Notes under the pieces: generated by a model
Database searches by the model: none
What the model saw: the letters and a program-made list of their open reading frames with translations, nothing else
What the model was told of the DNA's origin: nothing
Part shown: piece by piece, positions 60,201-64,000 of the stretch
Layout of the letters: every line of letters begins with the position of its first letter
Position numbering within the stretch: the stretch's first letter is position 1
Position numbers and translations under genes: made by a program
From: Acanthaster planci
Taxonomy: Eukaryota; Echinodermata; Asteroidea; Valvatida; Acanthasteridae
Assembly: GCF_001949145.1 (NCBI RefSeq)
Contig: NW_019091425.1
Coordinates: forward strand, 1,045,609 to 1,109,608
Direction: 5' to 3'
Length of the DNA: 64,000 nt

Positions 60201-61642
60201 AAAATTTCAAAGTAGGTTTTGTTGGTTTTGATGTCATAGTGTTTTGCAGAGATGCTTTGGACACTAAACAGAAGGTACTGGCAGGATTACATGTAATGTT
60301 AGGACTCCACATCAAGCTTCCAGGCAGGAATTTTTTTAGGGAAGAACAGTTTCACATTAGAGTGACTACTCACCTGGTATGGAAAGAGTGTGTTAGTGTT
60401 GGCATCTGTTCTCTTCCCGTCTGCTCTGGTGAACTCTAAACTCGGGGCTGTGTTTATACCGGATGGATACTGTCCGTAGTTCTTTGCAGGCAGTGATGTG
60501 CTTCGCTGAAATTTGGGTGGCGAGATGATAGGGTTGGAAAGAACACGGCCTTTCTGGGGTGATATGGAGGGCTGGGTGACTGACTGATTGTTGACTGCTG
60601 GCATGGATCGCCTCTGCTGCTGCTGAATATTATTAGCCATTGTAGGAGCTTGCCCACTTGGTGGAGAGCCTACAGTTCCCCAAGGGTTCCCCTGTTGCTG
60701 CTGCTGCTGAACAGAGGGCTGCATGCTTTGTTGGTGGGCCTGTGGTGATGGCCATGATGTCGCAGCAGCTGTTTGCTGAGCAGCAGCAGAGTTCCAGTTG
60801 GCTGGGTACTGCTTACTTTGGAGGTAAAGACTTCCAGCCTGAGCTTGTGCCTGCAGCTGAGCTTGAGCCTGCTGTAGCTGGGTCGCTGTCTGATAGATGT
60901 TTTGCTGCTGTGTTGGCGCCTGGTGTGGCGGTAGGCTGCGACGCTGCTGAACAGCCTGCTGCTGCTGCTGCATCCCGAGCTGAGGGGACAATGTGGCATT
61001 GGGACTGAAGAGTGGTGATGAGTTGCGAGGAAAGTTCTGAAACTGCATTGTGCCATTCATGGTTGGTAGCCCCTGGAAATAGGATTCTTCAGCAGCAGTG
61101 GCAGTTGACCAGAGATTTGGTGCACTTGTAAAACTGCTCGAACTCGCTACCGAATTTACCGCACTGCCGCTGGTGCCAGAGCTTGCAACGTTATTGATGT
61201 AATTGCTTGGATTCACGTCTTGAATAAACTGTTGTTGCTGCTGTTGCTGCTGTGCTTGTGCCTGGGCATGGACCTGGGCCTGTGCGTAGTACCCGATCTG
61301 CTGTTGCAGCTGCAATAGCCCGACGCTTGCGGCAGACGACGTCGAAGTTGGAGCCACCTCTGACTGTGCTTTGTTCTTCTCCGGCACAGTTAAGGGACTT
61401 GAATCCCCCGATTTTGATTTCGAGCCCGGTGACAAGTCATCTGAGTTGTCGGAGCTCAGATCTGGGTTGGGGGACAACTGCTGAAGGTGCTGCTTACTCG
61501 CAGTTTTCTCCATCAGCATGTCATCTTGCATCGTTAGCGCCTCGGGAGAAAACAAAGACACAGTGCTCGAATTCGGGTACAATTCCAGCGGTGAGAGGGC
61601 CCTCGTGTCGTGTGGATGAACATCCAAACCGAAATCCCCCAT
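39039..61642 (-). CDS. CPEB: CPEB2/3/4-class (Orb2-like) cytoplasmic polyadenylation element-binding protein, eight coding exons
   Basis: CPEB2-4/Orb2 proteins bind U-rich elements in mRNA 3' UTRs and control translation, notably in neurons and germ cells. The exons 60374-61642, 55933-56050, 46421-46570, 45117-45206, 44089-44207, 42416-42530, 40713-40894 and 39039-39263 join in phase into 755 residues plus TAA. Residues 1-423 form a Gln/Ser/Pro/Ala-rich disordered region with a Q8 run at 131-138. RRM1 begins near 499 ([11 protein letters not shown]1 GYAFLLF at 543-549). RRM2 begins near 607 ([15 protein letters not shown] at 652-658). The ZZ domain spans 682-755 with seven Cys and two His (C694, C697, C702, C711, C716, C721, C724, H729, H737). 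The last third is almost identical to vertebrate CPEB2-4 and fly Orb2, unlike CPEB1. The start is firm: an in-frame TAA immediately precedes the ATG, and MGDFG matches vertebrate MGDYG. The exact vertebrate paralogue cannot be assigned; a single pre-duplication orthologue is likely. Confidence 0.95.
39264..40712 (-). other. CPEB intron 7
   Basis: 1449 nt between GTAAGG and ATGCAG. AT-rich, with a few ACATGT palindromes; no other feature is seen. Confidence 0.85.
40713..40894 (-). CDS. CPEB: CPEB coding exon 7, RRM2
   Basis: 182 nt, phase 1 in and 0 out. Encodes [20 protein letters not shown] through [20 protein letters not shown] and HGDIDKR. Acceptor GTTCTCTTTCCAG, donor AGG|GTAAGG. GC-richer than the introns. 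Confidence 0.97.
40895..42415 (-). other. CPEB intron 6
   Basis: 1521 nt between GTAAGT and CTTTCCAG. No exon or repeat family is recognised. Confidence 0.85.
42416..42530 (-). CDS. CPEB: CPEB coding exon 6, inter-RRM linker and start of RRM2
   Basis: 115 nt, phase 0 in and 1 out. Encodes [20 protein letters not shown] and [15 protein letters not shown]. Position 597 is Leu (VLDGS), where I remember Met in vertebrates. Acceptor CTTTTTGGTTAG, donor GCGA|GTAAGT. Confidence 0.96.
42531..44088 (-). other. CPEB intron 5
   Basis: 1558 nt between GTAAGT and GGTTAG. Contains a short GA/GACA microsatellite at about 43386-43412 and a G-run near 43451. Confidence 0.85.
44089..44207 (-). CDS. CPEB: CPEB coding exon 5, RRM1 RNP1
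   Basis: 119 nt, phase 1 in and 0 out. Encodes [17 protein letters not shown] (RNP1) through [14 protein letters not shown]. Acceptor GTCCCCCTAG, donor CCC|GTAAGT. Confidence 0.96.
44208..45116 (-). other. CPEB intron 4
   Basis: 909 nt between GTACTG and CCCCCTAG. Nothing else is recognised. Confidence 0.85.
45117..45206 (-). CDS. CPEB: CPEB coding exon 4, RRM1
   Basis: 90 nt, phase 1 in and out. Encodes [20 protein letters not shown] and SKSYFPPKG of RRM1, nearly identical to vertebrate CPEB4. Acceptor TTTCTTTACTGCAG, donor AAAG|GTACTG. Confidence 0.96.
45207..46420 (-). other. CPEB intron 3
   Basis: 1214 nt between GTAGGT and TTACTGCAG. Holds a small ACATGTACATG cluster near 45510-45525. 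Confidence 0.85.
46421..46570 (-). CDS. CPEB: CPEB coding exon 3, start of RRM1
   Basis: 150 nt, phase 1 in and out. It encodes [11 protein letters not shown] (vertebrate DGFLDDGRGDQ), a Ser/Pro-rich linker, and [14 protein letters not shown], the first strand and RNP2 of RRM1. Acceptor CTTGTCCATATGCAG after a T9 tract, donor GAAG|GTAGGT. Confidence 0.95.
49641..49733. mobile_element. Short MITE-like hairpin element
   Basis: GGTGTAGGATATGATGC (ending 49669) pairs with GCATCATATCCACACC (from 49703). The outer arms GTTGACCGCT and AGCAGTCAATGAC are imperfectly inverted. Its interior words (GGATGCATAGTGCCCTGAGG) resemble the small stem-loop at 22637-22676. Confidence 0.45.
50233..50396. mobile_element. 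MITE-like inverted-repeat element
   Basis: GGAATAATGTAGTGCAT near 50267-50284 is inverted at 50341-50358, and weaker outer arms include CTTATC/GATAAC. The central loop holds GGCCAAAGGCC. No coding capacity. Confidence 0.5.
51888..52029. repeat. Hairpin with 46-nt arms
   Basis: Arm 51888-51933 and arm 51984-52029 are inverted copies with three differences (core GGATTCGGCTTAGACTTTG). The loop is 50 nt. Two of the three differences would form G-U wobbles in + strand RNA. It could be a young MITE-like foldback. Confidence 0.7.
55933..56050 (-). CDS. CPEB: CPEB coding exon 2
   Basis: 118 nt, phase 0 in and one base out, residues 424-462. It carries [11 protein letters not shown], matching the vertebrate LESSLIDIMRAE segment just upstream of the alternatively spliced exons. 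Donor CCCAT|GTGAGT, acceptor CCCTTGAAG. Confidence 0.93.
56051..60373 (-). other. CPEB intron 1
   Basis: 4323 nt. Donor GTGAGT, acceptor TTTTTTTCCCTTGAAG. It contains a second GTGGGGAC-type repeat (57340-57450), TACATGTA clusters at about 57195-57320, a C-run at 57953-57962 and otherwise AT-rich unique sequence. No other exon is seen. Confidence 0.85.
57340..57450. repeat. GTGGGGAC / GTCCCCAC-type dispersed repeat (copy 2)
   Basis: TTGTGGGGGCA, TTTGTGGGGACCAAAAA and ATGTCCCCACAAC lie within about 100 nt, the same word family as at 10562-10840. Confidence 0.4.
60374..61642 (-). CDS. CPEB: CPEB coding exon 1: Gln-rich, prion-like N-terminal region
   Basis: 1269 nt, 423 codons, ending in CCATACCAG|GTGAGT (phase 0). 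Gln runs lie at 131-138, 225-229, 312-317 and 340-343, with an Ala/Gln alternation at 258-268, like the prion-like domains of Aplysia CPEB, fly Orb2 and CPEB3. [10 protein letters not shown] at 201-210 resembles the FQNFP block of vertebrate CPEB4. Three Arg-Ser-X-Pro words (RRSLP 234-238, RRSMP 344-348, RSTSLP 380-385) are potential kinase or 14-3-3 sites. Much of the Gln is encoded by CAG, which makes spurious open frames on the + strand (60658-61008, 61252-61689). Confidence 0.95.
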
Positions 61643-62470
61643 TTAGCAGGTGCTATTTGGTCTTGATGAACCAAGTGTATACGCTCTAACTTTCTTTTTT
61701 TTATCAAAAAATATGGGAAAGCTAGTTCGGCGTACCTTTCATGTCCAGCTGTTCAACAGTGCAGCAGATACGACGGTACTGCATGAACGGTACCGGCATT
61801 CGACGGATCTCAAGCGAACGTACCGTCGTCCGTGTTTATGTGCGCTGTTTACACGAATGCTGCGGTACGGTGAATCGTTGGGGGGAAGTAAGTGAACGCG
61901 TTTGAGTCGGCGCGGTTCACGCATTACATTGCACGACGTTCAGCGATTTGCCGGTTTCTGAATCCCAGCCAAGCAAATTTACAGTGAACTAAACAACGAA
62001 GCAATATTTACCATGATTTTACGCCCAAAATATCAAAAACAAAAGTAATATCTTGAAAAAATGTATTAGATATATGTAGTCCTTCAAAATAAAAGAACAA
62101 ATCATCTGGTTTTTAATTAATACCTTGAATAACAAAATATTTAAATTTAGCTCAGAGAGACAAAAACAGGAGTACTAGAAACTGCTGGCGGTCACGAGCG
62201 GCAACGCCGGGGCAGCTGTTACTGTCTCACATAAAACCAACGAGGGCGCTTTGTCCACAAAAACGGGTGCACCTGAATGAGGCAACGATCACAATGGGGA
62301 GAAGAAAAGTTAGGTTTCACACTTTTCTGAACCCGCTCGTGCCGCGGTTTTACCTGTGGGTGCTGTTGAAAGGCCTTTCTTGCTTTTGTACTTGTGTGAG
62401 TGGGTAAATAACCGTCGCGGCGTGAAAAGGCGCCAGAGTGAACTGCGAGGCAATTTCATTTTGATTGTCC
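61643..62470 (-). promoter_or_regulatory. CPEB 5' UTR / CpG-rich promoter region
   Basis: Directly upstream of the CPEB start the sequence becomes CpG-rich (61735-61960 and 62180-62470) in a genome that is otherwise CpG-poor. This suits an unmethylated promoter. An in-frame TAA lies just before the ATG; the -3 base is T and +4 is G, so the start context is mediocre. No TATA box is evident. A 5' UTR intron cannot be excluded. Confidence 0.5.
62294..62407 (+). CDS. Hypothetical 37-codon ORF in the promoter region
   Basis: ATG at 62294, translation rich in basic residues then hydrophobic (FYLWVLLKGL), ending at TAA 62405-62407. GTGAGT and GTAAAT donor-like words lie at its end, so it could be a first exon of a divergent + strand transcript. 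Very weak. Confidence 0.1.
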   Translation: MGRRKVRFHTFLNPLVPRFYLWVLLKGLSCFCTCVSG

Positions 62471-62477
62471 TGATAGA

Positions 62478-62612
62478 ATGGGTACAGGCACCACCGGTAG
62501 TTCCGTCGATTTACTCAAAGATGTTCTAAAGGTCTTCCACTCGGGGGGGGGGGGCGAGCTCTATGACATGGTCTGTTTGGAAAACCAATTTTATTTCGAG
62601 CTCAAATCATAG
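62478..62612 (+). CDS. Hypothetical 44-residue ORF in the promoter region
   Basis: ATG with a strong context (A at -3, G at +4). The translation starts MGTGTTGSSVDLLKDVLK and has a Gly4 run encoded by a G12 homopolymer, so its frame depends on the exact homopolymer length. No family is recognised. It may be a chance open frame in CpG-rich DNA. Confidence 0.15.
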   Translation: MGTGTTGSSVDLLKDVLKVFHSGGGGELYDMVCLENQFYFELKS

Positions 62613-62619
62613 TTTTTTT

Positions 62620-64000
62620 CCCAATGATCTTAAAGTGAGGCAACTAGGAAATTTGTTTTTTTTTAGGAGAAATTACGTTTTCTTGATCAGCTTGGAGTAC
62701 CTACTATTGAATTAGTCAATCAGTAATAATTGCTTTAGAGTAATTCTCTCGGTCGGTTAATTGGTGTGCCATCTGCTTGATTCTGATTTGTTGATTTTAT
62801 TGGTTGCTTCTGATCACAAGGATCGGTTTACACAGAGATAAACTTCATTACTCTCAAAATCAGTTGACCCACATCCTAAAGAATTGGTGTTGACGATACC
62901 TGCTGTCTTGTTGTAATTAGTTGTTTATGATTGTTTTAAATTTTCCCCAACACCCTAATGTTGTTGTGACGGTCTTGGTTTGCATTTTGGCCCAGATAAC
63001 CCTCCCCTCCAGAAAACACCATGGTCCGTCAGTGCATATGCCCAAATTTGGCCTGCATGTGGTGAGTTCGACATGCAAGACTCAGAGGGTAGACCATTAT
63101 GCTGGTAGTGATGTTATGGATCGACCCAGGTACAAATACGGAGGGTCTTGTGAACAAAAAGTCTTCGTGTATCACACTATGCAAAGCTAACTGCCTAGTT
63201 TTCTACTTACAATTCACCCCATGGGTCATGATAGAAGAGTACGTGTTTTGGGCCTTTGGTGGCAAACACACAACCAAAAAAAGGACAAAGAACCAAAGGT
63301 ACGGGCAGTATATATAATCTTTAAAAGCTTGTTTTGGAAGTGGCCCAGGGGCTGCAAATTAAGCTGCGGGCAAAAGACAAAAACCACAAGAATGTTGGGT
63401 CGCCATTGGACCTTTCTCCGAAGGCTTGTCTGGTCGCGTGGCTCGCACGCGACCATATTACGGGCCAAACAAAGGGTTAGCGGACGGCCTGAAAATGGAG
63501 GAGGGCAAGCAGTGAAAGAAAGTTGACAATGGCAGCTGTGGAGTACAAAGAAAGTTGAGCGGAGAAATGTGGTCGCACCCCGCAGCGATGCTGTGTGTGT
63601 CGCCAGGTCATGGCACGTTAAATGGTATTCTTCTTCAATGATCACCGAGGACGTTGGTGGTTTGGGAGGGGGTGATGGACAAAGCCCAGCCGGGATTTGT
63701 CGTCGGCTTTGCGCGTTAGTCCTTGCGTAATTCGGACCTGTGGAATACAAACACTACTCATATTTTGTTATTGTTCGAGTCTCTTGGTTTCACTGGTTTT
63801 CCTTTTTAGGACATTACAAAATGGAAATTAAATACTAACCATTTCGGCCCCCACGGCTTACACTTTCAACTTGTATATTGTAGATCACTGTAGCGACTAA
63901 GCGTTTTGAGGATTTTTTTTCACATTTTATGATTGTGTTGAAAATTGGTGCACTAAACGGTGATGGAAGATCGGCATATAGAATTCACCTTAGTAGCTTC
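62620..64000. other. Upstream DNA, possible promoter of a neighbouring + strand gene
   Basis: AT-rich to about 63.2 kb. At 63400-63660 it turns CpG-rich, with YY1-like (GTCGCCATTGG, AAAATGGAGG) and ATTGG words, and ATGs followed by very short frames. A 174-codon - strand frame (63226-63750) has no recognisable domain. No confident gene. Confidence 0.3.

Noticed and set aside
46571-60373. HDV-like self-cleaving ribozyme as in the mammalian CPEB3 intron
   Set aside because: I looked in introns 1 and 2 for the characteristic start and nested helices and saw nothing convincing. The CPEB3 ribozyme is considered mammal-specific; a covariance-model search would settle it.
60658-61689. + strand open frames of 116 and 145 codons opposite CPEB exon 1
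   Set aside because: They are reverse-strand readings of the CAG-rich coding exon; composition keeps them open.
63226-63750. 174-codon - strand open frame
   Set aside because: No domain, low-complexity Pro/Ser/Arg translation, overlapping + strand frames of similar quality, and no supporting splice or promoter logic.

Overview
This is a eukaryotic nuclear window from a metazoan, with two spliced protein-coding genes that converge on a large non-coding middle. Both encoded proteins are close to vertebrate families, and the intron positions of the long gene fit the vertebrate CPEB pattern as far as I can judge by memory. The DNA is AT-rich and peppered with dispersed TACATGTA and TACCGGTA palindromes, tRNA-type SINE sequence and short hairpin elements. 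That texture suggests a marine invertebrate, probably a deuterostome (echinoderm, hemichordate or cephalochordate). The species cannot be fixed from the sequence alone.

Left edge (79-2033, + strand): the last four coding exons of NOA1, the mitochondrial YqeH-type GTPase. Its 5' part lies outside the window. A TCATGGAAA-rich repeat (about 2222-2600) and candidate poly(A) signals follow.

Middle (about 2.7-31.8 kb): no convincing coding exon. It holds a tRNA-derived SINE (19386-19560), hairpin/MITE elements (26854-26981, 29758-29841), decayed simple-sequence tracts, an A/C-rich insertion (11090-11660), a CCAAT+TATA core promoter (5309-5348), CREB-type TGACGTCA palindromes, and several GC-richer blocks that look like regulatory DNA. 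The + strand is T-rich here and becomes A-rich to the right of about 31.8 kb, which fits a border between two convergent transcription units.

Right half (about 32.4-62.5 kb, - strand): a complete CPEB2/3/4-class gene (Orb2-like). I reconstruct eight coding exons with consistent phases, giving a 755-residue protein. It has a Gln-rich, prion-like N-terminal region in one exon (residues 1-423), two RNA-recognition motifs, and a C-terminal ZZ-type zinc-binding domain. A long U-rich 3' UTR probably extends to about 32372 and carries several poly(A) signals, CPE-like motifs and miR-92-type seed matches. The first introns (4.3 and 9.4 kb) hold most of the TACATGTA palindromes and three hairpin elements. 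A CpG-rich promoter region lies at about 61.7-62.6 kb, and further CpG-rich DNA to the right edge may hold the promoter of another gene.

The two genes have no obvious pathway link: NOA1 acts in mitochondrial ribosome assembly, CPEB in cytoplasmic mRNA translational control. Nothing in the window is a clear new system. The most testable oddities are the excess of perfect CREs around a CPEB gene, the hairpin of 46-nt arms inside CPEB intron 2, a pre-miRNA-sized hairpin at 29.8 kb, and a stop codon that overlaps a consensus splice donor at the CPEB C-terminus.
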